Source: Selaginella moellendorffii
Lineage: Eukaryota > Streptophyta > Lycopodiopsida > Selaginellales > Selaginellaceae
Assembly (NCBI RefSeq): GCF_000143415.4
Contig: NW_003314414.1
Span: 215,626-279,625 of the forward strand
Length of the DNA stretch: 64,000 nucleotides
Reading direction: 5' to 3'
The position numbers and the translations under genes were made by a program. The notes beneath the pieces were generated by a model that worked only from the letters and a program-made list of their open reading frames with translations, was not told the DNA's origin and did no database searches. Below, piece by piece: positions 1 through 12,002 of this stretch; position 1 is the first letter of the stretch; every line of letters starts with the position of its first letter.

Positions 1-444
1 TTGACCATCTGATCCCTTGGGGAGCTGGCTCTTGAACACTTCACCAAGTTATCCCATTTGTCTATCCGTATTCACTCTAGCCTTGGACTCTTTAATGGTT
101 ATATCATCACTCAACACATGGGTATAGCATTCCGTGGTCACATTAGTCTTTCCTGTTCCACTAGAGTCTAACCCCTACACACTTTCCCTATTATACTTTT
201 GGAACCTCCTACAACCCCTCCCCCCCCCAAGACTTCCCAGTGGTTATCTCATCACCCAACACTTGGGTGCAGCCTTCCTAGGCCAAATTGGCTCCACTAA
301 GGTCCAATTTAGCCTGGTGGAGCCCAGTGCAACCCCCCTTGTAATACTTTTGGAACCCCCTACAGCCTCCCCTCCCCCCCCGGGGGGATGATCGCTTTGG
401 GCTTTCACCCAATAGCCTGTATTAGTATTCAGACTTGGACTCGG

Positions 445-627
445 ACTTGGACTCAGTCTCGATCTCGGTTTCGAACTCAGACATGGTTTCGGACTTGGAC
501 TTGGTCTCGGAGACTCGGTCTCGGTCTCGGACTCCCTCTCGGGTTCGTCTCAAACTCCATCTTAGGTCCATCTCAAACTCCATCTCGGATTCCATCTTCG
601 GTCCATCTCGGACTTCATCTTGGTGTA
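445..627. repeat. Degenerate 12-bp minisatellite, first block
   Basis: Repeats of the GGACTCCATCTC type with many CGGACTTGGACT variants. It marks the end of the first partial copy of the LTR-element internal region. Confidence 0.75.
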
Positions 628-1611
628 AGCGACTAAATTTTCCATTCTACTTTAGTCACTTAACCACACCTCCAACCACTTGGAGGAGTCTCACTCACAA
701 CCTCTATAAGTCCTATTTTAGACTTGGGCTTGCTAGTCCCGAGAATGGCATCCCCGCCACTCAACATTTGCACTTGATCCAAGTGCTCCACGTGTCCGAT
801 CCCATGACCAACACCCCAAGGTACCACCGACATATCAGCCCGTTACGCTAAGGCCATGCCCCTTTACCTTGGTCCCACCGGTGGTCTAACACCACCTGCA
901 TCACAGTCCTATCTCTCAAGGACTGGGCCATCTGTCCATGAGTGATCATTCCAGATCCACTCCTTAGCATCCTTAGGATGCCCACAAACATGGGGAATAG
1001 CCTTCCCTAATATCCCTTTTCCGGTCTTCACCAAGTCCCATTCTACCCATAGCCGTGTTTGCCAACATTGCCACTAGATCGAGGCCCACAGGCCCGACCA
1101 CTAAGTCCCACGGTCCTTTGGGACTTCCTCACCACTTGACTGTATCCTTGGTCACTACACCAGAGGACTACTCCTCTTCCTTTCCACAGTCTGGACCTTC
1201 GGGACAACATTTCGGAACACCATGGCCCTACGCGGGCCTCATGGGTACTCTCCCCACCTTCCGCCTTTGGGTGCTCTAGCCATGGGCTTAGAGCAAGGTT
1301 CCGTTGAGCCACACCAGGTATCCAAGTAGGTAGTGCCACCCACACTTGGACTGGGAGCATCGGCTAGTCGATCTCCCGAGGGAACTAGAGCCGGCTCTTG
1401 AACACTTCACCAAGCTACCCCGCTTGTTGGTCCGTATTCACTCTAGTCTTGGACTTCCCAATGGTCAGTTCATCACCCAACACTAGGTATGGCCTTCCTG
1501 GGCCAAACTAGCCTTTCCTAGGCCAAACTAGCCCTTCTTGGCCAAATTGGCTCCATTAGGCTCCAACCCCCACACTCTCCCTACTATACTTTTGGAACCC
1601 CCCGCAGCCCG

Positions 1612-1632
1612 CCCCCCCCCCCCCCCCCCCCC
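1612..1632. repeat. Poly-C homopolymer run
   Basis: About 21 consecutive C bases, followed by TGGGGG. The equivalent position at 371-382 has a shorter C run ending in GGGGGG. Its length may be affected by assembly or sequencing error. Confidence 0.8.
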
Positions 1633-1689
1633 TGGGGGACGATTGCTTTGGGCTTTCACCCAACTGCTTGTATTAGTATTCGAACTCGG

Positions 1690-2060
1690 ACTCGGACTTG
1701 GTCTTGGTCTCGGATTCAGACTCGGTCCCATCTCGGACTCCATCTCGGACTCCATCTCGGGTCCATCTCGGACTCCATCTCGGACTCCATCTCGGGTCCA
1801 TCTCGGGTCCATCTCGAACTCCATCTCGGGTCCATCTCGGACTCCATCTTGGGTCCATCTCGGACTCCATCTCGGACTCCATATCGGACTCCACTTTGGG
1901 TCCATCTCGGACTCCATATCGGACTCTATCTCGGACTCCACTTCGGACTCCATATCGGACTCCATATCGGACTCCACTTCGGGTCCATCTCGGACTCCAC
2001 TTCAGGTCCATCTCGGACTCCAACTTGGGTCCACCTCGGACTCCATCTCAGACACTTCCA
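1690..2060. repeat. 12-bp GGACTCCATCTC minisatellite, main block
   Basis: About 30 head-to-tail degenerate copies of a 12-bp unit that alternates between GGACTCCATCTC and GGTCCATCTC forms. In the complete relative at 37325-39202 the reverse complement (GAGATGGAGTCC) occurs only a few times, near 37790-37845, so the array has expanded here. Confidence 0.85.
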
Positions 2061-2284
2061 CGTGTCATGTGTTGGTCCTTTTTGGGTCCCTTTTTGGAGC
2101 CTTGCTTATTGGTTGCCTCGTGCTTGCTCCTCGAGCACTTTGTTGGGAGTTCCACTCCCGCTCTCGACCTTCCAAGTCGGAGCTTTTAGTCCAAACGTGT
2201 TATGCTCATTTGGCTTTTGCTTCGGCCACTACCACGTGGCACCCTTTCCGGCTCCATTTTGGGGCCTAGGGATTTTGTGTCTCA

Positions 2285-2470
2285 CACTTGGGTCCATCTC
2301 AGACTTCATCTTAGGTCCATCTCGAACTCCATCTCAGACTTCATCTTGGGTTCATCTCGGACTCCATCTCGGATTCCATCTCGGGTCCATCTTAAACTCC
2401 ATCTTAGACTCCATCTCAGACTCCATTTTGGGTCCATCTCAAACTCTATCTCGAACTCCATCTCGGTTAG
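2285..2470. repeat. 12-bp minisatellite, third block
   Basis: Further GGACTCCATCTC / GGTCCATCTC units beginning the third partial copy of the LTR-element internal region. Confidence 0.75.
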
Positions 2471-2717
2471 CCTCTATCTCAACACTTCCATATATCATGG
2501 ATTAGTCCTCTTATCTCCCTTTTCTAGAGACTCACTTATTATTTGCTTTATGCTTGTTCCTCAAGCCCTTTGTTGAGAGTTCCACTTCTGCTCTCAACTT
2601 TTCAAGTTAGCACTTTTAGTCCAAGTATGTTATGCTTGTTTGGCTTTTGCTTCGGCCACTACCATGTGGCACCCTTTCGGCTCCTCTTTAGGGCTTAGGG
2701 ATTAGTGTCTCACAGTT

Positions 2718-4112
2718 AACACCAGTACTATAGCTTTGTCTATGAGGAATATAAGTCCATTTTATAGTCTTCACTTTAGTTTTGACTAAGTGTTAATTAT
2801 GCATAGCTAGCCTCCTCAAGGCATGCTTAAAGCTATTAATTAAACGCATTAGTGAGCTTATTGTAGTTGAGTTGGATTCGAGGTATGTGCTTGTCCATGA
2901 ACTTTTATCTTGTACCTGGGGTATTACATTTATGTTGGATAAGTATATGACTTGATGATATGAGTTTAGTGTTTGGGTTTTATGAAAGCAAGTTAAAAGG
3001 TGGTTGTTAGTTGGTTTACGATTAGTGATTGCTTGTAGACTTTGTCGAGGACTTTTGACACTTGCTTCGCTCAATGAAAATTTATCAATGATAGGCTTGC
3101 TTTACTAGATGGTGTTATGGAGGATTGTGTCGTAGGTTTGTATGGTTTCTTTATGTTGGCATATCGACTTTATCTTTGTTAATATCATTTGGTTGTATTT
3201 AATTTATAGTGTTGGATTATATTGAGTTTTGGATGTGGTGATTCACTCCTTGATGATGTGTTATCTGTAATTGAGGATTGTTGAAGAATTCATTTTGAAT
3301 ACTAACTAAAGTATTTTTGACTTTGGTTAGCTTAGTTGCTAAAGAGTTTTGAATGGTGATTCACTCTTGCTTTCTTTTAGTTTTGTTCTGATGTTGATGG
3401 CATTGAAGTGATGCCTTGTCATTGACAATATTGATGTTGAGATTCGAATGAAATGAAATGTCTCTCCTTAATATTGATATTGAGTTTCATTAGTCTTGAT
3501 GAAGAGTGTTGATGATTTGGTTGTAGTTTTGTGTTATTGGCATTCGTGCATTTGCTAGTTAACAACTATGTTGACATTCAAATGTAGGATGGTTGATTCT
3601 TTCTTCAACAATAATTATACATCTCTTCATTGATGGGATGATTGATGATATTTTATGATAGTTAGTTGTTCTCTTTGATAACTTTTGTCTTTCCACAATA
3701 CATTCATCTTGTTAAACCACATTATAAAAATTTAGATTGATGATCTACTTTAGAATGGTGCTTGTTAGATAAAACTAAAAACTTAAATATTAAATACTTT
3801 TGCAGACTCATATTTTTCTTTCATTCAGGATTGTGGGATGAAAAGCAAAATATTTTTCCATGATCTTCTCCTGCTTTTCTTCTCTCCTAAATTTAGTTGT
3901 CACTAGCTTAAATTCTTTTGCACATCTTTTGCTTTAGGATTTATAACTAGCTTGCTTTTGAGAAGATATAAATCCAAAAAGCTTATAAGGCTTCCTTTGA
4001 TCTCATCCATAAATGTATTTACTATCTCTCCAACATCAGCAAAATGTCCTTCAACTTTGGCCCCAATAAATAATAGGATTAATGTATTAAGTATTGGAGC
4101 AAATTTTTTGAG
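2718..4112. other. AT-rich stretch without recognisable genes
   Basis: Strongly AT-rich sequence with TTGATG-type simple-sequence drift. I see no long open frame, RNA gene or terminal repeat. It separates the LTR-element fragments from the interrupted coiled-coil frame that begins at 4113. Confidence 0.5.
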
Positions 4113-4613
4113 TTAGTTTGGTGGGAAATCCAATTCAACACCTAAAGAACTCTTCACTTGATGACTTTTAGCTCTCTGAGTATAAGTTCCTCTAGGCCAT
4201 TCATACAAGTAGTGAAGTCTGACATGTGTTCCCAGTATTTTACTGTAATTTTTCCACCTATTATTCTCATCAAGAATATATGGATACTTTGGGCAATCTA
4301 TCTCCAATTTCAATAATACCTGCAAACACCTTATATGGATTGCATTCATTTTATCCATGGTAGACTTGAGTTCATTCTTAAGCTTGTCAAGGCATACTTC
4401 AATATCATTAAGTTTTATATCCACCTTGTCAAAATAGTTCTCCATTTTATCAAACCTTTTATCCTAACATATCTGAGGATTGCATCAATATCTGAAACAA
4501 TTCTGTCGAGGCTTACTTCAATGTCATCAAGTTTCATATCCATCTTATCAAAACGGTTCTCCATTTCATCAAACCTCTTCTCAAAATATCTGAAGATTGC
4601 ATCAAATTCTAAG
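4113..4613 (-). pseudogene. 3' part of an unknown coiled-coil frame interrupted by element 1
   Basis: On the minus strand two tandem copies of a heptad-like unit are readable: MENRFDKMDMKLDDIEVSLD in one frame and MENYFDKVDIKLNDIEVCLD in another, followed by a 60-residue tail ending in VELDFPPN. The two copies are out of frame with each other, so the gene is broken or spliced. The sequence stops exactly at the TAAG target duplication of element 1, and a plausible upstream part is the open minus-strand frame at 23367-23596 on the other side of that element. I do not recognise the family; it could be an old repeat protein or a host gene. Confidence 0.35.
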
Positions 4614-4637
4614 AAGCTCTATTTCGTTAAAGTGGGA
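4614..4637 (+). repeat. Left terminal inverted repeat of element 1
   Basis: Begins AAGCTCTATTTCGTTAAAGT and diverges from the right end after GGGA. It is preceded by the direct repeat TAAG at 4610-4613. Confidence 0.85.
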
Positions 4638-5055
4638 ATTGTCATTATCCCACTTGTAAAATAAGGTTTCCAAACCTTTATATAGTATATAAATATAACA
4701 AAATTCAACTGCATTGAGGCACATGCCATTTTATTTTAAACAAGGAAATGTCTACTCAATCACTTCTCCTCCCCCTACCACTGCTTCACCTCTCTCTTCT
4801 CCTTGTCATCGTCGTCCAATTTCTTTCCATCCTTTTAATATTGGCTCAGTTGCTCTGAGTCTAGGTGGAGCCCAAGTCCCCATTCAATCTTTACTTTCCC
4901 CTTATTAATAAAACAACTTCGTAGACTTCCAATAACATGCTGTAACACTTCTAGTATAATGCAAATCCTCTCAAAGAATTGTCTTTTAATATTAATACAA
5001 TGGCATGGAACCCCATGCCATAATAAGTTACATTTTTAAATAAATACATGCCATC

Positions 5056-6655
5056 TCAGACTGTTATTTTTTGCCTCCAACGCCTATACAATAATCTTGG
5101 AATTTCATCACTCTCCACACTATCAGGATTTAAACCCAATAGTAATGCCATCTCTTCTCTAATACGTCCACGCTCATGTTCAGTGGTCGAAGAACCCATC
5201 CGGTTGAGCAGATTATGGAGATGCGGATAGTGCTTGGCTAGACAATATACATGCCATAAATGATGACTGGTGTCTGTCCGATCAAATGGCTTTTGATATA
5301 CCGTTTCATCTGCCATTTGGTTGATTTCTGCAGCCACCTCCTGGACTGGCCAGTTCTCTATCACCATCGCTCCAAGCCGTTCTGCAAGGTCCCCCAGAAC
5401 ATACAGTTTCTTCTCCCTAGTTTCCATACTGCAAGAGATGGGGTGCACTGCATATGTGTGCGTGTTCGCTGCAGTTTTAATCGGCGAGTCATCGATGATG
5501 AGGATTTCACTTGACCTAGCAGTCCGGTTCATCACTACAGCCTCTGCCTTGACGAAGATGGGCTTGCTACCCCTCACATGGACCATAGTCAAGCAATCCT
5601 CCTGCGTTAGGAGAAAGTCAAATGGTAATATTACTCGCGTCTGATCGTGCATCATCTGTAGCAACGTTAATGCATTGTGGCGCATCATGGATGTCCAAAC
5701 TCCCAATTGCAAATTGAACCCGGCCCTCTATTTTAAGTGTCGCATGGTCATTATTAGATCCCGCAGTTTCTCCCGTGTGATTAATGTGAATCTGTCTCTT
5801 TTGACCAACTTGCGACCGCAGGCTTTGGAGGGTGCAGTGACATTCGAGGACGAGCCACGCTCATGGGAGAAAAGGACACCGTTCAGATCAAAAACGATAC
5901 AGTACCTTCGCCGTGACTCTGAAATGAAATGCGTCAGCATAAAAAATGGTACAAGTCAATTTTACCATCTACAATATTAGCGAATGGTGCTCCCAATGGT
6001 CGTTCAAAGGGTTTTGGTCAAGGAAACATGAAGGGCGGAAATACTCTCCTCTGCAATGTGGGGTCAATCGCATCCGATGGCGTGTGGGCACATGCCATTT
6101 CAGCTGTAGACTTTGGTACAACTGGCTCAACAGTGGCATGGGGTGGTTCCGATGGCGTGTGATCACACGCCTCCGTTGGCAAAGTGGACATGACCAAACA
6201 GGCAGCAGGGGCGGTGTAGGGAGGTTCCAACAGCGCGTAGTCAGACGATTAGGCACACGTTGAGTCCGTTGGAAATGAGGATACGACCGGCTCGGTGGCT
6301 GGGGCGGCCTCATGCGGGTCCAATGGCGCCTGGTCACTGTCAGTTGGATACGTGGACAAGATTGACTCAGTGGTATGGGCAGCATCAAGTGGAGCGTGGT
6401 CAGTTTGCTTGGCGTTGATATGGATAGTAGCCTCCACCAGCTCTGATGACTCTTGCAGGCAAGTAGAGTCCACTGGCGGATCCATATGCATGTCCAAATA
6501 TCTCCCTTCGATTGAGATGGTATCCTCCCTACTGGCTACTAAAAACAAACTCATTAGCACATTGAATCGACTATACTGTATTTACCATCAACTGCTATTG
6601 AGGAACTAGGACCGATATCACTTGGGCACACTGCTGATTCTGAAGGATTGGACAT
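5056..6655 (-). pseudogene. HAD/FCP1-like phosphatase-type gene, element 1 copy, broken by a TAG
   Basis: Minus-strand gene with two visible main exons: an N-terminal Pro/Thr/Ser-rich exon (about 5966-6550) and a HAD-domain exon (5056-5918), joined by a 47-bp GT-AG intron (5919-5965). The HAD exon has motif I FDLNGVLF, where the usual second Asp is Asn, a GVWTS motif II and the ILIIDDSP block, as in plant NLI-interacting-factor/FCP1-type HAD proteins. An in-frame TAG at 5728-5730 splits the domain; the nested copy has CAG there, so this copy decayed after the two diverged. The N-terminal exon contains repeated MAC-HTPS units encoded by the 22-bp palindrome. The gene may be the 3' part of the long minus-strand gene of element 1. 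It resembles a captured host gene; a function in transposition is unknown. Confidence 0.7.
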
Positions 6656-6806
6656 ACGTTTCGACCCTTGCTTGGCACTATCCTTCCTCGACACTAAAGG
6701 CTAGAGTTTGTATCTTAATTCAACTGAATAATCTCTACTTACCATTTGCTTTGCGACCTACATGGACAATGTTAGAAATGGTAAAAGGTTAGGAATGGAT
6801 GTACTA

Positions 6807-7271
6807 TTATTTACCTGATGGTTTGTCTTGTATGACCTTCCTCCGCTGCTCTTTGGCCACCTCAGGCTGGCCATCATCGTCATCATCGTCGTCGTCGTTA
6901 TTGTGATCGTCACCATTGTGAGGACCATCCAAGTCCTCTTCGTCCTCCTCTTCTTCGTCCTCCTCTTCTTTGTCCTCCTCTTCGTCCTTCTGCTCTTCCT
7001 GCTCATTATCTTTCTCTGTCTCCTCATCCCCCTCCTGCATTTCTTCCATAGGCTGCTCAGGCTGGATGGCTTGTTCTTCCAGGACCATCTTGGGAAAATC
7101 ATTTGGCCGAGTCTCCATCTCAAAATACAAGACATCTATAGCCTGTTTTAGTGCGTGACCTAGGACCGTATCCTCACCCGACTGTCTTAACATGGTTTCT
7201 GCACGTTCTTGCACCCTTCGAAAACGACGAGATGAGAAAAACGTGGCCCTGACTTGAAAAACATCCCTCAT
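6807..7271 (-). CDS. Acidic linker region of the element 1 minus-strand gene
   Basis: Open frame of about 154 codons. It begins with a basic/hydrophobic segment (RDVFQVRATFFSSRRFRRVQ), then a helical stretch, then a very acidic tract rich in Glu and Asp with an uninterrupted run of Asp. Read across the nested insertion, the frame continues into 12434 and above: removing 7280-12433 and one TGTA restores codons ...LNGEV-QWMRD... without a stop. So this is an internal piece of the same minus-strand gene that has ParB-like and methyltransferase-like parts upstream and the HAD domain downstream. An acidic tail of this kind often contacts basic proteins such as histones; that is inference only. Confidence 0.5.
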   Translation of the reverse strand: MRDVFQVRATFFSSRRFRRVQERAETMLRQSGEDTVLGHALKQAIDVLYFEMETRPNDFPKMVLEEQAIQPEQPMEEMQEGDEETEKDNEQEEQKDEEEDKEEEDEEEEDEEDLDGPHNGDDHNNDDDDDDDDGQPEVAKEQRRKVIQDKPSGK

Positions 7272-7939
7272 CCATTGTAATGCTCTATTTCGTTAAAGTG
7301 GGATTTATTCAGTAAAATGGGACTAGGTACAAATTTTCAAGTATTTGAAAATGACTTGAAATTATATGTTTTTTGTCCAGGGGCTAGACATATCTAGGGC
7401 ATGGTGACTAGCGCGGTGACCTTATGTCCAGACTGAGTCCATCTAGTTGTATAATAAATCTCATTGTCAAGGTGAACAAGCCGAATCTGAAGCTAAAGAA
7501 GAGCGATGGCATGCGCGCACACACTATTTGTTTGTTCATTGAGCGTGTGGTGAGCTTTCCAAGATGAACATCATTCCTATTAGCCAGACATATAACTTAA
7601 TGGTGAGAACATTTAGATATTATTCAATGTTATCTTTTTCTAACGAATCTAATTGTGAAGGTGTAGCAAGAGGCATTGCTAGTCTGGAGAAGTCATTTAA
7701 CTCATTTGACCCTTAGTGTATTTTCATGAAACTAAATAACATTCATATTATTAAGGAATTTCTCTAGTACCTTTTTTTTACGACATAGAGGCTTGCATTT
7801 CTTTCAAAGGTGATTTAGTAAAAGGCCTGAGGGCACATGCCATTCTATTTCTCAGACCAGTATTAAGATATACTAGTGCAAAGGGAAAAAGGTATTTGGT
7901 GATCAAGTAAATGGCATGAGGGCACACGCCATTATAAGC

Positions 7940-8197
7940 CTAAGCGCTAGTGGACACCTCCTTTTTGGTACTCTCAGCGGTACTATCATCCTTCTCCGGG
8001 TCAGTTGTTTTGCTTTGGATTGTTGTCTCTGACGTTACTGGGGCGTTCTCGATAGTTGTTAATGTTGCCGTTTGTTCAGAAAAATGATCACCTGGAGTAT
8101 AGTACGGGGAGTTTGGAAGACTTATATATTCTACATCTTCACCTATCTCCTTCTCCATCTCCTTTTCTGCCTCACTTACAAATTTTGTGCTTGCCAT
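7940..8197 (-). CDS. SPYYTPG-type microprotein, copy in the nested derivative
   Basis: 85-residue frame starting at the ATG at 8197 (MASTKFVSEAEKE), chosen because the related copy at 22445 and the divergent paralogue at 34851-35096 align from that region. The protein is hydrophilic with no membrane segment. It has a Lys/Glu-rich start, then LPNSPYYTPG, then NAPVTSETTIQSK and a Ser/Thr/Lys-rich tail. It lies about 660 bp inside the element end, transcribed toward it. No known family is recognised. The Ser-Pro and Thr-Pro sites could be phosphorylated, which is speculation. The paralogue in element 2 argues that it is a real protein rather than a chance frame. Confidence 0.65.
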   Translation of the reverse strand: MASTKFVSEAEKEMEKEIGEDVEYISLPNSPYYTPGDHFSEQTATLTTIENAPVTSETTIQSKTTDPEKDDSTAESTKKEVSTSA

Positions 8198-8908
8198 GAG
8201 AACGCTCTTCACCCTAAAATATGGAGTTCGTTGTGTTATAAAAGGAAACCAACACACACGCTGCAAGGGAATGATGGTACATAAAGCACGTAAGCCCACA
8301 ATATGGGTTTATGTGCCATTAATATGGGCCACACGCCATATTATTAGATTTATGCACGTGTGATTGGTAAATGCATATGTCACATCATCTTTGTTTTACC
8401 TCACACACTATATCAGGCCTAATGAACCATATCACATGTGCGCACATGCTATATATATGGAGAAGTATTATGCAAGGATAGAAATTCAATGCATGATTGT
8501 GGAGAGCAATGGCATGAAGCCACATGCTAAATAACATTTTAGAGAAAGAATTAAAATAAAAACATGCAAACAGTACTAAGTGGACCAAGACTTAGAAGTG
8601 CACAATTGAATGAGGTATTTCTAATAAATACTTCACTCACCTCATATAGGAATGGCTACCACTCTCAAATGGCGTATCGCCTCATGCCATCACCTCGCAA
8701 TTTGTTATAACAATCCGATGAATTCATATTCGGCTTGTTCACCTTGAACTTTAAGTAAGATTTGCTAGAACAACTAAGAATTTATATTTGTTATTTGTAT
8801 CATCTCACCTAGGAATGGCGTAAGGCCACATGCCATCACGCCTCCTCTGATTCAGATTCGGATTGTTCACCTTGAAATAAAATACATTAGAAACTTAGTA
8901 AAGGAATA

Positions 8909-10395
8909 TTAATGAATCTCACCTTGAACCCGGGTTATGAATGCTCTTGCTGCATCTCTTGCATGGTCTGGCAAGGTGATGGTGGCACTCTGCTTCCGCA
9001 TCCAACCATGCACAACATTATCCACCGATATGCTCATGCTGGGATCCCTTGGATTCAGCACCCATCTCTTTTCTAGGCAATCGTTCGTATATCCGGAACT
9101 TGGCTTGAACCACTCCACAGTTACATTGAAGGAGTTAGTTTCCGCGTCCTCCTCTGCATCAGTGATGCAGCGCCCCACCCATATCATTTGTTTTTTATTA
9201 CTGGGTCTGACAAGCACGACCATTCCTTTGCAGACTTGTACTGGATTGAATGCTGAATCCGGCTTCTTGTTCCTCGGCCCACAATAGTGATCCTCAACAT
9301 CGTTATCTGTCACTGCATTTCCAGAGGACATTGTTCCGCTACTATCTGATGCTCTGGGTTCTGGCCAAAAGGACTCTTCCAATTCTTCATATACAACCGG
9401 CCCATTTTGGATAGCAGATATAATCTTCTCCCAGTATTCGAGCAAAGGCTTGCACCTCTGAAAATAGGATTCTCCACCAAACACCAACCCCCTCTTCCAG
9501 AAGGCAATATGCTGTCTAATCCCGGCCACTATACTTTCCTGGTCTTTGAGTCCATCCGGGTGCATCGGCCGTGGGGAACCCTGAGGAATCATAGGTTCCC
9601 CAGTTATGGGATCTCTCTTGAAGAGTTCAATGCCGTCCACTGGCAGCCACACTGTGTCCCATTCTCTCATCTTGTACCTCATCACTGGAGCACCGTCACA
9701 CATGCTGAAATGAAACTGAAGAGGCTTGGAGTGGCCAATCAGCGTTTCGGATCCGTCCCTGATGTAGCCTCTTACAAACCCTTTAAAGTCTGGAACCTCT
9801 GTCAGAAGTGCAGCTTCAACAGTGCCTTTGATGCAATTTTGGAATTCATCGTAGAGTTGTGGGAGGGTGAGGACATTGGATCGCCGGAGGGACTCTGCCA
9901 GGTGACTAAACATGGCATCGACGTCTTCATGAGTGTGCCCAACCATGAGAAAGCCAAGTGTAACCGTTTCAAATATGCCTTTGGCAACAAGCATCGCCAA
10001 GTACGCGAAGACGTACATGTTTTTGTTCTCACTGCCAGCATTGTCTGTTTGGAGCAGAAGATGGGGTGGAAGGCCACATCGGCCACAAGAACTTCCTTGA
10101 GATTCTGCTTCGTTTGGATGAAGCTGTGCATTCACCGGGCGACCAGCCTCGTCGGAATGGCATGAGGCCTCACGTGATAACCCTACAATCTGACGGCCAA
10201 CATATTCACTGGGATGGCATGGGGCCCCACGAGATACTGCAAGCCTTTGCTCCTCCTCCAGCTGAACCCTGTATGGGGTTCGATCGACAAGGGCCTTATG
10301 CAAGGGTTGGCCGTTCAGCTCAGTCTGCGCACTTTGCAGAGACCTTAAGTGTTTTGCTAGGGACGCAATCATCATGTTTGCACCCCCGCCACCCC
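8909..10395 (-). pseudogene. 3' half of the transposase in the nested derivative (5' end deleted)
   Basis: Continuous minus-strand frame from MMIASLAKHLRSL to the end, covering the second and third catalytic blocks: QTDNAGSENKN and GHTHEDVDAMFSHL. The gene is cut at the deletion junction near 10396, which removes the N-terminal zinc-binding-type region and the first acidic block, so it cannot encode a full transposase. Unlike the element 1 copy it keeps CGA and CAG where that copy has TGA (20358) and TAG (20376). Two palindromes (10157, 10214) lie in a segment bounded by GT and AG that may be intronic. Confidence 0.75.
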
Positions 10396-10516
10396 ATAGA
10401 GGTCCAATCCTTCAGAATCAGCAGTGCGCCCAAGTGATATCGGTCCTAGTTCCTCAATAGCAGTTGATGGTAAATACAGTATAGTCGATTCAATGTGCTA
10501 ATGAGTTTATTTTTAG

Positions 10517-12002
10517 TAGCACGGGAGGATACCATCTCAATCGAAGGGAGATATTTGGACATGCATATGGATCCGCCAGTGGACTCTACTTGCCTGCAAG
10601 AGTCATCAGAGCTGGTGGAGGCTACTATCCATATCAACGCCAAGCAAGCTGACCACGCTCCACTTGATGCTGCCCATACCACTGAGTCAATCTTGTCCAC
10701 GTATCCAACTGACGGTGACCAGGCGCCATTGGACCCGCATGAGGCCGCCCCAGCCGCCGAGCCGGTCGTATCCTCATTTCCAACGTGTGCCCAATCGTCT
10801 GACTACACGCCGTTGGAACCTCCCTACACCGCCCTTGCTGCCTGTTCGGTCATGTCCACTTTGCCAACGGAGGCACCAGCTGAAATGGCGTGTGATCACA
10901 CGCCATCGGAACCACCCCATGCCACTGTTAAGCCAGTTGTACCAGAGTCTACAGCTGAAATGGCATGTGCCCACACGCCATCGGATGCGATTGACCCCAC
11001 ATTGCAGAGGAGAGTATTTCCGCCCTTCACGTTTCCTCGACCAAAACCCTCTGAACGACCATCGGGAGCACCATTCGCTAATATTGTAGATGGTAAAATT
11101 GACTTGTACCATTTTTTATGCTGACGCATTTCATTTCAGAGTCACGGCGAAAGTACTGTATCGTTTTTGATCTGAACGGTGTCCTTTTCTCCCATGAGCG
11201 TGGCTCGTCCTCGAATGTCACTGCACCCTCCAAAGCCTGCGGTCGCAAGTTGGTCAAAAGAGACAGATTCATATTAATCACACGGGAGAAACTGCGGGAT
11301 CTAATAATGACCATGCGACACTTAAAACAGAGGGCCGGGTTCAATTTGCAATTGGGAGTTTGGACATCCATGATGCGCCACAATGCATTAACGTTGCTAC
11401 AGATGATGCACGATCAGACGCGAGTAATATTACCATTTGACTTTCTCCTAACGCAGGAGGATTGCTTGACTATGGTCCATGTGAGGGGTAGCAAGCCCAT
11501 CTTCGTCAAGGCAGAGGCTGTAGTGATGAACCGGACTGCTAGGTCAAGTGAAATCCTCATCATCGATGACTCGCCGATTAAAACTGCAGCGAACACGCAC
11601 ACATATGCAGTGCACCCCATCTCTTGCAGTATGGAAACTAGGGAGAAGAAACCGTATGTTCTGGGGGACCTTGCAAAACGGCTTGAAGCGATGGTGATAG
11701 AGAACCGGCCAGTCCAGGAGGTGGCTGCAAAAATCAACCAAATGGCAGATGAAACGGTATATCAGAAGCCATTTGATCGGACAGACACCAGTCATCATTT
11801 ATGGCATGTATATTGTCTAGCCAAGCACTATCCGCATCTCCATAATCTGCTCAACCGGATGGGTTCTTCGACCACTGAACATGAGCGTGGACGTATTAGA
11901 GAAGAGATGGCATTACTATTGGGTTTAAATCCTGATAGTGTGGAGAGTGATGAAATTCCAAGATTATTGTATAGGCGTTGGAGGCAAAAAATAACAGTCT
12001 GA
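10517..12002 (+). CDS. HAD/FCP1-like phosphatase-type protein, intact copy in the nested derivative
   Basis: Two-exon frame: about 10517-11092, then a 47-bp GT-AG intron, then 11140-12002; a further upstream exon probably lies at about 10398-10470. Exon one encodes a low-complexity Pro/Thr/Glu/Ala-rich region with repeated EMAC-HTPS units. Exon two encodes the HAD fold: FDLNGVLF (motif I, second Asp replaced by Asn), GVWTSM (motif II) and ILIIDDSP (Mg-binding block), followed by a helical C-terminus ending RRWRQKITV. This matches the plant FCP1/NLI-interacting-factor-like HAD type. No stop interrupts it. If it folds, it could be a protein phosphatase acting on phospho-Ser/Thr, but the changed motif I weakens any catalytic claim. 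The start codon is uncertain. Confidence 0.7.

Larger units (their letters stand above)
1..2717 (-). mobile_element. Rearranged antisense fragments of the small LTR element family seen complete at 37325-39202
   Basis: Read on the minus strand, this stretch matches the internal region of the complete element at 37325-39202, for example 1236-1380 against about 38115-38260 and 640-870 against about 38640-38870. Three partial internal copies follow each other (about 1-640, 640-2290, 2290-2717), each entering a GGACTCCATCTC-type minisatellite and two ending in the block that precedes GTGTCTCACA. No LTR is visible between copies, so this looks like amplification or rearrangement through the minisatellite rather than three separate insertions. 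The left end runs out of the window. No gag or pol coding is visible; the open frames here are only translations of the 12-bp repeat. Confidence 0.75.

Noticed and set aside
435-2505. Long Ser/Asp- or Ser/Pro-repeat open frames on both strands
   Set aside because: They are translations of the 12-bp minisatellite; all frames stay open because the unit is a multiple of three and lacks stops.
6828-7151. Leu/Val/Phe-rich plus-strand frame that looks like a membrane protein
   Set aside because: It is the antisense of the Asp/Glu-rich tract of the minus-strand gene.
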